A DNA stretch of 64,000 nt from JAUVPB01 sp965223695. GTDB lineage: Bacteria; Actinomycetota; Thermoleophilia; Gaiellales; Gaiellaceae. Location: contig CBDCXJ010000051.1 of the NCBI GenBank assembly GCA_965223695.1, positions 434,001 through 498,000 of the forward strand, written 5' to 3'. A program made the position numbers and the translations under genes. The notes beneath the pieces are model-generated. The model was not told where the DNA came from. It was given only the letters and a program-made list of their open reading frames with translations, and did not search any database. This document shows, piece by piece, positions 50,136 through 61,229 of this stretch; the stretch's first letter is position 1, and the number at the start of each line of letters is the position of its first letter.

Positions 50136-51500
50136 GTGACACCTCCTTCTGGAACATCATCAGCTGCGCTGTGGTCCGACGTCTCCGCGCAGGTTCGCGA
50201 GACGCTGAACGAGCGCGCATTCGACACCTGGTTCTCGGGTGCCGTTGCCTCGCTCGAGGACGACGGAGCGCTCGTGCTGCGCGTCCCGAACGAGTTCACG
50301 CGCAGCTGGATCGACTCGCGCTTTCTCGCGATCCTCGAGTCGGCTGCCCGCGAGTGCTCGGACGAGATCACTGCGGTTCGCGTCGAGGTCGCCGAGGACC
50401 TGGCCGACGGGCTCGGCTCGCCCGGCGCACAAGCCTCGCCGGCGCGCGCAGAAGAGCCCGCACAGGCAGGCGCAGCCAGCGGGGCGCGCTACACCTTCGA
50501 GTCGTTCGTGATCGGCTCCTCGAACCGGTTTGCCCACGCCGCGGCACTCGCGGTCGCCGAGAGGCCCGCAAAGGCCTATAACCCGCTCTTCATCTACGGC
50601 AGCACGGGCCTCGGCAAGACACACCTCCTGCACGCGATCGCGCACTACATCGGCGAGCACTCACCCGGCGTCGACGTGCGCTACGTGACGAGCGAAGCAT
50701 TCATGAACGACTTCATCAACTCGCTCAAGGACAAGACGATCGAGGGCTTCAAGCAGCGCTACCGCCACTACGGAATGCTGCTGATCGACGACGTGCAGTT
50801 CCTCGAGGGCAAAGAGCGCATCCAGGAGGAGTTCTTCCACACCTTCAACACCCTGTACGAGGCCGGCAGCCAGATCGTGCTCTCGTCAGATCGCTCGCCG
50901 CGGGACATCGCGACACTCGAGGAGCGGCTGCGCTCGCGTTTCGAGTGGGGCCTGATTACCGACGTCCAGCCGCCCGATGTCGAGACGCGCATCGCGATCT
51001 TGCGCAAGAAAGTGCATACCGACGGCATCGCCGTGCCCGATCCCGATGTTCTCACGTTGATCGCGCATCGTGTCTCGACGAACATCCGCGAGCTCGAGGG
51101 TGCGCTCACGCGCGTCGTCGCCTTCTCATCGCTCACCGGGCGCGACCTGACCGTCGAGCTCGCCCAGGAAGTCCTCGAGGAGGTCTTCCCCGAAGGCGCG
51201 CCGCCGGACATCACGATCGACCGCATCCAGGCGATCGTCTCCGAGCGCTTTCAGATGTCGATCGAAGAGCTCATCAGCCAGCGCCGCTCACACGCGATCG
51301 CCTACCCGCGGCAGGTGGCCATGTACCTCTGTCGCGAGCTGACCGACAACTCCCTCCCCAAGATCGGACGTGAGTTCGGCGGGCGCGACCACACGACGGT
51401 CATTTACGCAACCTCGAAGATCTCCGGCCTCATCAACGAGGATCGCGATCTCTACAACCTCGTTCAGGAACTCACAGCCCGGATCAAACAGGCCCGGTAG
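50136..51500 (+). CDS. dnaA: Chromosomal replication initiator protein DnaA
   Basis: A 454-residue AAA+ initiator. Domain I (about 1-85) includes LNERAFDTWFSG, and domain II is a short Ala/Pro linker. Domain III carries Walker A GSTGLGKTH (about 155), Walker B LLIDDVQFLEGKERIQEEFF and SSDRSPRDI. Domain IV has the DNA-binding signature GREFGGRDHTTVIYA (about 411-425). GTG 50136 was chosen by alignment of domain I; the open frame further upstream crosses the promoter and DnaA boxes. Confidence 0.97.
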   Translation: MTPPSGTSSAALWSDVSAQVRETLNERAFDTWFSGAVASLEDDGALVLRVPNEFTRSWIDSRFLAILESAARECSDEITAVRVEVAEDLADGLGSPGAQASPARAEEPAQAGAASGARYTFESFVIGSSNRFAHAAALAVAERPAKAYNPLFIYGSTGLGKTHLLHAIAHYIGEHSPGVDVRYVTSEAFMNDFINSLKDKTIEGFKQRYRHYGMLLIDDVQFLEGKERIQEEFFHTFNTLYEAGSQIVLSSDRSPRDIATLEERLRSRFEWGLITDVQPPDVETRIAILRKKVHTDGIAVPDPDVLTLIAHRVSTNIRELEGALTRVVAFSSLTGRDLTVELAQEVLEEVFPEGAPPDITIDRIQAIVSERFQMSIEELISQRRSHAIAYPRQVAMYLCRELTDNSLPKIGREFGGRDHTTVIYATSKISGLINEDRDLYNLVQELTARIKQAR

Positions 51501-51718
51501 AGGTGGGGAAAACGCTGCCCGTCGCACCACCTGCACCCGGGATCACGACAAACTGTTGGCAACACGGCCCGCTCTCCCCAGCCTTCTCCACGGGGAAACC
51601 GCTGGCTGTCCGGTGTTTCGGGCTGTCATCCACAGAATGCACACTCCCTATGGTTACTACGAGTTTTTCCAGTTCTTCAAAGACTCATAACCACAGATGC
51701 TCGTGAAAGACTCCTCGC
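51501..51718. other. Probable replication origin (oriC) between dnaA and dnaN
   Basis: The 218-nt gap holds several DnaA-box-like sites: TCATCCACA (51626-51634, one mismatch), TTCTCCACG (about 51584), TGGGGAAAA (about 51504, reverse) and TTTTCCAGT (about 51665). A locally AT-rich stretch (51650-51690) precedes dnaN. Position and motif clustering match actinobacterial origins. Strand-skew analysis was not possible here. Confidence 0.7.
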
Positions 51719-52855
51719 ATGTCCGTTGACGCACCCGCAACAACGCTCGCGTTCACCGCGCCTAGGGATGCGGTGGTCTCGGTGCTCCAGACCGTTGGGC
51801 GGGCCGTGTCATCTCGATCATCGGTGCAGATCCTCGGCGGCATCCACTTGCGCTCCGAGGCTGGCGGCGTGGAGGCAGCCGCGACCGACATGGAGCTCGC
51901 GCTTCGCGCCCATCTCGAAGCGAACGTCGCAGGGGAGGGCTCCGTGGTCGTACCCGGCCGGGTCCTTCTCGACATTATTCGGGTCTTGCCCACCGGCGAG
52001 GTCACCTTTTCGCAGGAGCCGGGCGAAAGCACGCTTGCGATCAGCTGCGGCTCGGCGTCCTACAAGGTCCACACGTACGACGCGACCGACTTCCCCGAGC
52101 TCCCGTCCGCCGAGGGCAGCGACGTCTTCGCGATCCCGCGAGCGCCTTTCCTCGAGACGCTGAGCACGGTCGGCAAGGCGGCCTCTCGAGACGAGTCCCG
52201 CCCAGTGCTGACGGGGATCCTGGTCCGGCTTTCTGGCGATCGGCTCGTCATGGCCGCGACCGATTCGTACCGTCTCAGCGTGAAAGAGACGCCGATCGAG
52301 CTCCCGGCGGGGCTCGATGTCGACGCGGTGGTGCCAGCGCGGGCGCTGACCGAGGTCGCGCGCATTAGTGGGGGCGCGGACGGGCCGGACGAGCTCCAGC
52401 TCGCCGTGCACCAGAACCAGATACTGGTCGGCTGCGCGGGTGTGTGGCTCAGCGCGCGCCGGATCGACGGGCAGTTCCCCAACTACGAGCAACTCAAGCC
52501 AGACTCGTTCGAGGCCGAGATGCGCGCGTCGAAGGAGGAGCTGGCCGACGTCACGCGCCGCGTCGCGGTGCTCGCTCAGCGCAATACGGCGTTGCGGCTG
52601 AGCCTCTCCGAAGGGCAGCTTCAGCTGAAGGTGCAAACACAGGATGTCGGCGAGGCCGAGGAGACGCTGCCGGTGGCGTTCTCAGGTGAGCCTCTCGAGA
52701 TCGGCTTCAACCCGGGCTTCTTCCTGGAGGGTCTCGAGTCAGTCGAGGCCGACGAGGTAGTTCTCAGGCTGATCAACCCGCTTCGTCCGGGCCTGATCTC
52801 GGGCGACGCCGACGATTTCTGGTACCTGATCATGCCGATCCGGCTCGCGAGCTGA
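51719..52855 (+). CDS. dnaN: DNA polymerase III beta subunit (sliding clamp)
   Basis: A 378-residue three-domain clamp. Family stretches include AVSSRSSVQILGGIHLRSEAGGVEAAATDMELAL, SRPVLTGILVRLSGDRLVMAATDSYRLSVKE, ARRIDGQFPNYEQLKPDSF and the C-terminal YLIMPIRL. It rings DNA and tethers the polymerase. Its TGA overlaps the predicted CTG start of recF. Confidence 0.97.
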   Translation: MSVDAPATTLAFTAPRDAVVSVLQTVGRAVSSRSSVQILGGIHLRSEAGGVEAAATDMELALRAHLEANVAGEGSVVVPGRVLLDIIRVLPTGEVTFSQEPGESTLAISCGSASYKVHTYDATDFPELPSAEGSDVFAIPRAPFLETLSTVGKAASRDESRPVLTGILVRLSGDRLVMAATDSYRLSVKETPIELPAGLDVDAVVPARALTEVARISGGADGPDELQLAVHQNQILVGCAGVWLSARRIDGQFPNYEQLKPDSFEAEMRASKEELADVTRRVAVLAQRNTALRLSLSEGQLQLKVQTQDVGEAEETLPVAFSGEPLEIGFNPGFFLEGLESVEADEVVLRLINPLRPGLISGDADDFWYLIMPIRLAS

Positions 52856-53904
52856 TCGTCGACTCGATCACGCTGCGGCAGTTCCGCTCCTACCCTTCGC
52901 TCGAACTGGAGCTCGTGCCCGGCCGGACGATGGTGATCGGCCCGAACGGTGCGGGCAAGACAAACCTCCTCGAGGGCGTTCATCTGGCGACCCAGGGGTT
53001 CTCGCCGCGCACCCGATCGGAGGGCAGGCTGATCCGCCGAGGCTGCGACGCAGCACGTGCGATGGCCGCGTCGCGTGCCAACGGCACTGGGGTCCAGAGC
53101 TCGCTGACCGTGCGTCGCTCAGGGCCCAAGGAGGCGCTGCTCAACGGTGCGCCCACCACGCTCGATGCGCTCCGGACGCGGCTCCCTATTCTCGTCTTCC
53201 TGCCCGATCGGTTGGCAGTGGTGAAGGGGGGCCCAGCGGTGCGCCGCACGTACTTCGACCGGATGCTCGGCCGCGTTCGCCCCGAGCTCGTCGCACTGCC
53301 GGGCGACTACGCCCAGACGCTGAGTCAGCGCGGCGCGGCTCTGCGTCGGGTTCGTGACGGCCTCGCTGGCCGCGAGACGATCGCGTCGTGGACCGAGGCG
53401 CTCGCGCGGCATGGCCAGGCGCTCGACCAGGCGCGCAGTGAGCTCGTCGGCGAGCTCAACCCGCACTTCGCCGCGGCCTGTGCGACGCTGGGAATGGAGG
53501 AGGCGACGGCTGCCTATGAGCCGTCGGAGATCAGCGAGACCGCGCTCGAGGACAGGCTGGGACGGGACGTCGATCGGGGAACGACAGGCGTTGGCCCACA
53601 CCTTCGCGACATCCTGCTCAGCACCGCCGCCGGAGATCTGCGCGGGTATGGATCGCAGGGCCAACAGCGCGCGGCCGTGCTCGCCCTTCTGCTTGCCGAG
53701 GCCGCGTGCCTCGATGCGCGAAGCCGCCCGCCGGCCCTGCTCCTCGACGACGTCCTCAGCGAGCTCGACCGTGACCGGCGCGCCGGCCTCGTGTCATTGC
53801 TCGGACCCGGTATGCAGACGCTCGTCACTGCCACAGATCTCGACGACGTCGTCGAGCCTGCGTGCGTCGTCGAGGTGAGCCCCGGCATGGCCACGGTGAG
53901 CTAG
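52852..53904 (+). CDS. recF: DNA replication and repair protein RecF, predicted CTG start
   Basis: A 350-residue SMC-like ATPase that loads RecA at gaps. The family N-terminus is read as IVDSITLRQFRSYPSLELEL, followed by Walker A GPNGAGKTN (about 30-38). The signature YGSQGQQRAAVLALLLAEA and Walker B LLLDDVLSELD follow. The first ordinary start, GTG 52915, would lose the conserved LxxFRSY strand-helix. No ATG, GTG or TTG precedes it in frame, whereas CTG 52852 overlaps the dnaN stop as CTGA. Confidence 0.92.
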   Translation: MIVDSITLRQFRSYPSLELELVPGRTMVIGPNGAGKTNLLEGVHLATQGFSPRTRSEGRLIRRGCDAARAMAASRANGTGVQSSLTVRRSGPKEALLNGAPTTLDALRTRLPILVFLPDRLAVVKGGPAVRRTYFDRMLGRVRPELVALPGDYAQTLSQRGAALRRVRDGLAGRETIASWTEALARHGQALDQARSELVGELNPHFAAACATLGMEEATAAYEPSEISETALEDRLGRDVDRGTTGVGPHLRDILLSTAAGDLRGYGSQGQQRAAVLALLLAEAACLDARSRPPALLLDDVLSELDRDRRAGLVSLLGPGMQTLVTATDLDDVVEPACVVEVSPGMATVS

Positions 53905-53941
53905 ATGACGCGCCAGGCGTACCCCTAGCTAGATGCCCTCG

Positions 53942-53947
53942 TATCGT
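53942..53947 (+). promoter_or_regulatory. Candidate leaderless -10 (TATCGT) for dciA
   Basis: TATCGT ends 6 nt before ATG 53954. If used, the in-frame ATG at 53933 lies upstream of the transcript and cannot be the start. Confidence 0.4.
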
Positions 53948-53953
53948 CACCGG

Positions 53954-54406
53954 ATGCCCGAACGGCTCGGCGACAGCGTGCGCGCCGAGCTCGAGACACT
54001 TGGAGTTGCCGACCGCACGCTCCCGGTAACGCGCAACTGGGCCGATGCGGTCGGGCCCGAGGTCGCGCGGAACGCCTGGCCCGCGCGCATGCGCGGCGAC
54101 GGAACCCTCGTTGTCCATGCCCGCTCGAGCGTGTGGGCCTTCGAGTTGAACCAGCTCGCCGAGCAGATCCGGCCTCGCCTCACGCCGACGCCGGTCGGCC
54201 TGCGATTCATCGTCGGGAAGGTGCCCGAGCCGGTCGGGCCGGAGCCCGCTGAGCCGGTCCAGAAGCCCTCGAGCCAGCCCGATCCGGCCGCTGTTGAAGC
54301 GGCTGCCGAGCTCGCTGGCGGGGTGTCTTCACAGGACGTGCGAGAAGCGTTGCAAAGAGCTGTGACTTTGGGCCTTTCTCGCCGTCGCGACGACCGGCCG
54401 ATGTGA
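53954..54406 (+). CDS. dciA: DciA-like DUF721 protein (replicative helicase operator)
   Basis: A 150-residue protein. The N-terminal KH-like DUF721 domain reads LGDSVRAELETLG...VTRNWADAVGPEVARNAWPARMRGDGTLVVHARSSVWAFELNQLAEQI. DciA helps load DnaB in bacteria without DnaC. The C-terminal third is Pro/Ala-rich with a final helix. Location between recF and gyrB matches other Actinomycetota. ATG 53954 is preferred because of the -10 at 53942; ATG 53933 would add seven residues. Confidence 0.85.
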   Translation: MPERLGDSVRAELETLGVADRTLPVTRNWADAVGPEVARNAWPARMRGDGTLVVHARSSVWAFELNQLAEQIRPRLTPTPVGLRFIVGKVPEPVGPEPAEPVQKPSSQPDPAAVEAAAELAGGVSSQDVREALQRAVTLGLSRRRDDRPM

Positions 54407-54451
54407 TAGCCTTCGGGTAGCCCTGAAATGCCGTCTGAGCAGGGTTTTTTT
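54407..54451 (+). promoter_or_regulatory. gyrB leader: candidate -10 and hairpin with T-run
   Basis: TAGCCT (54407-54412) could be a -10. It is followed by a 6-bp hairpin (GCCCTG 54420-54425 with CAGGGT 54440-54445, one wobble pair) and seven T residues ending two bases before the gyrB ATG. It has the shape of a weak intrinsic terminator placed directly on the start codon. AGGG eight bases before ATG may instead act as a ribosome-binding site. Confidence 0.4.
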
Positions 54452-54452
54452 C

Positions 54453-56840
<2,388 letters not shown>

Positions 56841-56861
56841 ATCAGGAAAGGACTGCGGGGT

Positions 56862-59411
56862 ATGACCGAGCTCGAAACGGGAGCGCTGGGACCAGGCCGG
56901 ATCGAGCCGCGTGAGCTCGAGCAAGAGATGCGCTCGAGCTACCTCGACTACGCGATGAGCGTGATCGTCGGGCGCGCGCTGCCCGACGTCCGCGACGGGC
57001 TCAAGCCCGTCCACCGCCGCGTCCTCTACGGCATGCACGAGGCCGGCATGCAGCCCAACCGGCCCTACAAGAAGTGTGCCCGCGTCGTCGGTGACGTGAT
57101 GGGCTCCTACCACCCGCACGGCGACTCCGCGATCTACGACACGCTCGTACGGATGGCCCAGCCGTTCTCTCTGCGCTATCCGCTCGTCGACGGCCAGGGT
57201 AACTTCGGCTCGATCGACGACGATCCGGCCGCGGCTATGCGCTATACCGAGTGCCGCCTCTCGCGGCTCGCAACCGAGCTCCTGCGCGACATCGACGCGG
57301 ACACGGTCGAGTTCCAGCCGAACTACGACGAATCGAAGTCAGAGCCGACGGTCATCCCGTCGAGGTTCCCGAACCTGCTCGTCAATGGCTCTTCGGGGAT
57401 CGCGGTCGGGATGGCCACGAACATCCCGCCGCACAACCTCACCGAGGTGATCAACGCGATCGTCGCGATGATCGACGAGCCGACGATCGACGTCGACCGG
57501 CTCGCGCGCCACATCAAGGGTCCCGACTTCCCGACGGGCGGCGTCATCCTCGGCCACGCGGGCATCCGCGACGCCTATCGCTCGGGACGCGGTCGTATCG
57601 TCATGCGGGCACGCGCCCACATCGAAGAGCTCCGCGGCGGCAAGTCAGCGATCATCGTCACCGAGCTGCCCTACGGCGTGAAAAAGGGCGGCGACGGCGG
57701 CGTCATCCGCAAGATGGCCGATCTCGTGCACGACAAGGTCCTGACCGAGATCTCTGATCTGCAGGACCACTCCGACCGGACCGGCATGCGCATCCAGATC
57801 GAGCTGAAGCGGGACGCGGTCCCCGAGATCGTCCTCAACAAGCTTTACAAGCACACGGGGCTCCAGGCGACGTTCGGCTACAACGCCGTCGCCCTCGCCG
57901 ACGGGGTGCCGCGGACGCTCTCGCTGATCGAATGCATCCGCCACTACCTCGACTTCCAGCGCGAGGTCATCACCCGGCGCACGAAGCACCAGCTGCGCAA
58001 GGCCGAGGCGCGGGCGCACATTCTCGAGGGATACCTCGTCGCGCTCGACAACCTCGACGAGGTCATCGACCTGATCCGCAACTCCCACGACGCCGAGGCT
58101 GCTCGCGGCGAGCTGATGGGGCGCTTCGAGCTCACCGAGATCCAGGCTCAGGCAATCCTCGATCTGCGGCTCGCACGGCTGACGGGCCTCGAGCGCACGA
58201 AGATTCAGGACGAGTACAAGGATCTGCAGGAGCTGATCGCCGAGCTCCGCGCGCTGCTCGCCGACGAGGCCAAGATCGACGGTGTCATCCGCGAAGAGCT
58301 ACTCGAGATCCGCGAGATCTACACAAAGAGTGACGAGCGGCGGACAGAGATCGTTATCGATGAGTCAGACCTCGAGCTCGAGGACCTGATCGCGGAAGAG
58401 GACATGGTGATCGCGATCACGCGGTCGGGCTATATCAAGCGCCTGCCCGTCACCGCCTACCGCGAGCAGCGGCGGGGCGGCATCGGCGTGATGGGCATGG
58501 AGCTGAAGGAAGAGGACTACATCGAGCACCTGTTCGTCGCTTCCACGCACGACTACCTGCTGTTCTTCACCTCGGTCGGAAAGGTGTACCGACAGAGGGT
58601 CCACCAGCTGCCACTCGGCTCGCGCCAGTCGCGCGGGCGGGCGATCATCAACCTGCTGCCGCTGCGCCAGGACGAGCAGGTCCGCGCCGTGATCCAGACG
58701 CGCGAGTTCAAGGAGGCTGAATACCTTGTCTTCGGCACCCGAAACGGCATCGTCAAGAAGACGAGCCTTGCTGACTACAACACGCCGCTGAAGGCCGACG
58801 GCATCATCGCCATCGGCCTGCGCGACGACGACGAGCTGGTCGGCGTCATCCACTCTTCGGGCGAGAACAACATCGTGATGGTCTCGCGCGGCGGGCAGGC
58901 GATCAAGTTCTCCGAGAGCGACGTGCGCCCGATGGGCCGCCCGGCCGCTGGCGTCCGCGGCATGAAGCTGCGCAAAGGCGACGAGGTGATCGCGCTCGCC
59001 GTCTCGACGCCGGACGCCGACCTCCTGGTCGTCACCGAGAACGGCTACGGGAAGCGAACGCGGCTCGACGAGTACCCGATCAAGGGCCGCGGCGGCCTCG
59101 GTGTGAAGACGATCCAGCTCACGGAAGAGCGCGGCAAGCTCGCTGGGGCCCGCTCGGTGCGCGACGGCTATCAGGTGATGCTGATCTCGACGGGCGGCAC
59201 CGTGATCCGGATCCCGGTCGAAGACGTGAAACGTCTCGGGCGGGCGACGCAGGGTGTGATCGTCATGCGGCTTCGTGGTGACGAGCGCGTGTCGGCGATC
59301 GCTCCCGTCGTCGAGGGAGACAACGGTGTTGACTCAGACAACGGTGAGACAGCCAATATCGCTGGCGAAGATGCGGATCGAACTGACGCGGCCGAGGACC
59401 CTGCCGAGTAG
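56862..59411 (+). CDS. gyrA: DNA gyrase subunit A
   Basis: An 849-residue gyrase subunit. The catalytic Tyr lies in AMRYTECRLSRLA (about residue 128), and the quinolone-determining region reads YHPHGDSAIYDTLVRMAQPF. The C-terminal beta-pinwheel carries the GyrA-box QRRGGIGV and repeated blade motifs, ending in an acidic tail. ATG 56862 follows gyrB by 21 nt with an AGGAAAGGA ribosome-binding site. It is convergent with galT. Confidence 0.97.
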   Translation: MTELETGALGPGRIEPRELEQEMRSSYLDYAMSVIVGRALPDVRDGLKPVHRRVLYGMHEAGMQPNRPYKKCARVVGDVMGSYHPHGDSAIYDTLVRMAQPFSLRYPLVDGQGNFGSIDDDPAAAMRYTECRLSRLATELLRDIDADTVEFQPNYDESKSEPTVIPSRFPNLLVNGSSGIAVGMATNIPPHNLTEVINAIVAMIDEPTIDVDRLARHIKGPDFPTGGVILGHAGIRDAYRSGRGRIVMRARAHIEELRGGKSAIIVTELPYGVKKGGDGGVIRKMADLVHDKVLTEISDLQDHSDRTGMRIQIELKRDAVPEIVLNKLYKHTGLQATFGYNAVALADGVPRTLSLIECIRHYLDFQREVITRRTKHQLRKAEARAHILEGYLVALDNLDEVIDLIRNSHDAEAARGELMGRFELTEIQAQAILDLRLARLTGLERTKIQDEYKDLQELIAELRALLADEAKIDGVIREELLEIREIYTKSDERRTEIVIDESDLELEDLIAEEDMVIAITRSGYIKRLPVTAYREQRRGGIGVMGMELKEEDYIEHLFVASTHDYLLFFTSVGKVYRQRVHQLPLGSRQSRGRAIINLLPLRQDEQVRAVIQTREFKEAEYLVFGTRNGIVKKTSLADYNTPLKADGIIAIGLRDDDELVGVIHSSGENNIVMVSRGGQAIKFSESDVRPMGRPAAGVRGMKLRKGDEVIALAVSTPDADLLVVTENGYGKRTRLDEYPIKGRGGLGVKTIQLTEERGKLAGARSVRDGYQVMLISTGGTVIRIPVEDVKRLGRATQGVIVMRLRGDERVSAIAPVVEGDNGVDSDNGETANIAGEDADRTDAAEDPAE

Positions 59412-59498
59412 CAGGTACGACGGGCGACTCCCTAGAACGGCGAGGGCTGTCTAGCCGTAGTCGGGCGAGCGCCGCTCGGCGACAACGTAGAGCTCGAC

Positions 59499-60422
59499 TC
59501 AGTTGCGCTCAGCGCGTAGCGTCGCGGCCGCACTGGCTGGATCAACCGGGTTCACCGTGATGCCGGCCCCGAGCTCGAGCCCGGCGGGGGTCGTGAGGCG
59601 TGGAGCCATGACGAGCCGCCAGTGGGTCTCGGGCCCGCGTGTGGGCGAGGTCACAAGCCAGAGGTTGACCGGCGCCCAACCGACGTGCGCCCTGAGCGCG
59701 CTCAGGGCGCCGCTCGCAAGCCCGAGCGCGTCGGGAAGGAGAGCCGACGCAAACACGTCGGGCTCGCATGCGACGGGCGTTATGACGATTTCGTGGGCGA
59801 ATCTGCTCGCATAAGGGCAAAAGGCGACTACGCCGTTGTCTTCCGCCACGACCCGCGGGCCGTCGGCCCGCGCGTCGGCGATCATGGCGCAGACGAGACA
59901 GGCTCCCGCATCCGCTTGCCGCGTGAGCTCCTCGGCGACACGGGGCGGGACGGTGGGCAGCGAGAAGACCTGGGAGTGCGTGTGCGCGAGAGACGCTCCT
60001 GCCGCGCGACCCTCGTTGACGGCGACGTGTGTGTAGACGGTGTCCGACCGGCGACCGGTCGTGGCCCGCCACCGCCACAGCGCAACGATGTTGTCGAGCT
60101 CCGCGGCGCTGAGCTCGGCGATGCTCAGCCGATGCTGCGGGGTGTGCACGCCAACGTCTTGCGCGGACAGGGCCGGGTACTTGTTCGGGACGAGCCGAGC
60201 CCGCCATCCGGGACTGTCCGGGACTCGCGCGGGATCACCGAGGGCGTATACCTCGGGCGGCGTCTCGCTCTCTCGCCCCTCGCAGAACGGGCAGCTCGCG
60301 GCCGTCGCGACCGCATCGGGGGCGACGAGCTCGCCCCAGGCGCCTGGCCGCTCGGCACGTCCGGGCGCGATCACGACCCGCTCGCCGCTGAGCGGGTCTG
60401 TTCGCCACTCGCTCGCGCTCAC
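59499..60422 (-). CDS. galT: Galactose-1-phosphate uridylyltransferase
   Basis: A 307-residue HIT-superfamily nucleotidyltransferase. Features are WRTDPLSGERVVIAPGRAERP at the N-terminus, the zinc-type CPFCEG, VPNKYPAL and the active-site stretch ASLAHTHSQVFSLP, where the usual HPHGQ is HTHSQ. The Leloir reaction moves UMP between glucose and galactose phosphates. The altered motif leaves a related uridylyl- or adenylyltransferase possible. It overlaps birA (GTGA). The 87 nt to gyrA hold only a short CGAGC/GCTCG hairpin near 59468-59480. Confidence 0.82.
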   Translation of the reverse strand: MSASEWRTDPLSGERVVIAPGRAERPGAWGELVAPDAVATAASCPFCEGRESETPPEVYALGDPARVPDSPGWRARLVPNKYPALSAQDVGVHTPQHRLSIAELSAAELDNIVALWRWRATTGRRSDTVYTHVAVNEGRAAGASLAHTHSQVFSLPTVPPRVAEELTRQADAGACLVCAMIADARADGPRVVAEDNGVVAFCPYASRFAHEIVITPVACEPDVFASALLPDALGLASGALSALRAHVGWAPVNLWLVTSPTRGPETHWRLVMAPRLTTPAGLELGAGITVNPVDPASAAATLRAERN

Positions 60423-61168
60423 CAGCTCACCTCGACGCTGCCGGCGACCACGGGGACCCGTGCGCCGTCGTGCTGTTCGACAAGGAGCGCGCCGTCAGGT
60501 CCGATGCCTGCGGCGATCCCTTCCACCGCGTCGACGCGGATCCTCTGCCCGCGCAGGACGTCGCGTGACTCGAGTTCAGCGGCCATGGTGGCGAGGCCCT
60601 CCGCCTGCCATGCCCGGTAGCTGGTCTCGAGTCCCGACGCGACGCGCGCGAGCAGCGCGGCCCGGTCACGCACCTGCCCGTCGACGATGCGCATCGAGGT
60701 TGCCGGGATGGGCGTTGTCGCAGGCAGCTCGGCCGCGGTCTGGTTCACATTGACGCCGATCCCGACCGCAACGACCTCGCCGCGCTGCTCAGCCAGGATG
60801 CCGGCGACCTTTGCGCGCCCGACGAGCACGTCGTTCGGCCACTTGATCCCTGCCGCGACACCCAGCTCGTTGCCGACCACCGCGGCCACAACGACGCCGG
60901 TCACCAGCGAGATCTGGGCGATGGGGCGCGACGACCCGGGTCGCAGCAGGACCGACATGAGCAGCGCGTGCCCGCTCGGGGCGTGCCAGGCCTGCCCGCG
61001 CCGCCCGCGACCCGCAGTCTGCTCGTCGGCCGCGACGATCGTTCCCTCGGGGTCGTCATGGCGCAGCTCGTCCTGCGTCGAGGTCGTGCGCGGCAGGTAG
61101 CGGTACGTCTGCCCCAAGCTCGAGCGGAGCAGGTGCGCGACACGCTCTGGCGTCAGGGGCGCAGTCAT
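60419..61168 (-). CDS. birA: Biotin-acetyl-CoA-carboxylase ligase (BirA without DNA-binding domain)
   Basis: A 249-residue monofunctional biotin protein ligase. Substrate motifs are TSTQDEL, DEQTAGRGRRGQAWHAP (the adenylate-binding loop), GIKWPNDVLV and KVAGILAE. The C-terminal SH3-like domain follows (GQRIRVDAVEGIAAGI). The N-terminal helix-turn-helix of E. coli BirA is absent, so it is unlikely to repress transcription. Its product supports the carboxylase feeding the fab genes next door. Confidence 0.94.
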   Translation of the reverse strand: MTAPLTPERVAHLLRSSLGQTYRYLPRTTSTQDELRHDDPEGTIVAADEQTAGRGRRGQAWHAPSGHALLMSVLLRPGSSRPIAQISLVTGVVVAAVVGNELGVAAGIKWPNDVLVGRAKVAGILAEQRGEVVAVGIGVNVNQTAAELPATTPIPATSMRIVDGQVRDRAALLARVASGLETSYRAWQAEGLATMAAELESRDVLRGQRIRVDAVEGIAAGIGPDGALLVEQHDGARVPVVAGSVEVSW

Positions 61169-61217
61169 CGAGAAACCGGCCGCCTTGCAGGCGCTTCGCG
61201 AGAAGGGGCCTGCGCAT

Positions 61218-61224
61218 TAGACTA
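61218..61224. promoter_or_regulatory. Shared symmetric -10 (TAGACTA) between birA and sigma factor genes
   Basis: Rightward, TAGACT ends 6 nt before GTG 61230, giving a leaderless sigma-factor message. Leftward, the overlapping TAGTCT would give birA a leader of about 45 nt. The 7-bp sequence reads as a -10 on both strands. Confidence 0.45.
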
Positions 61225-61229
61225 GCCTC

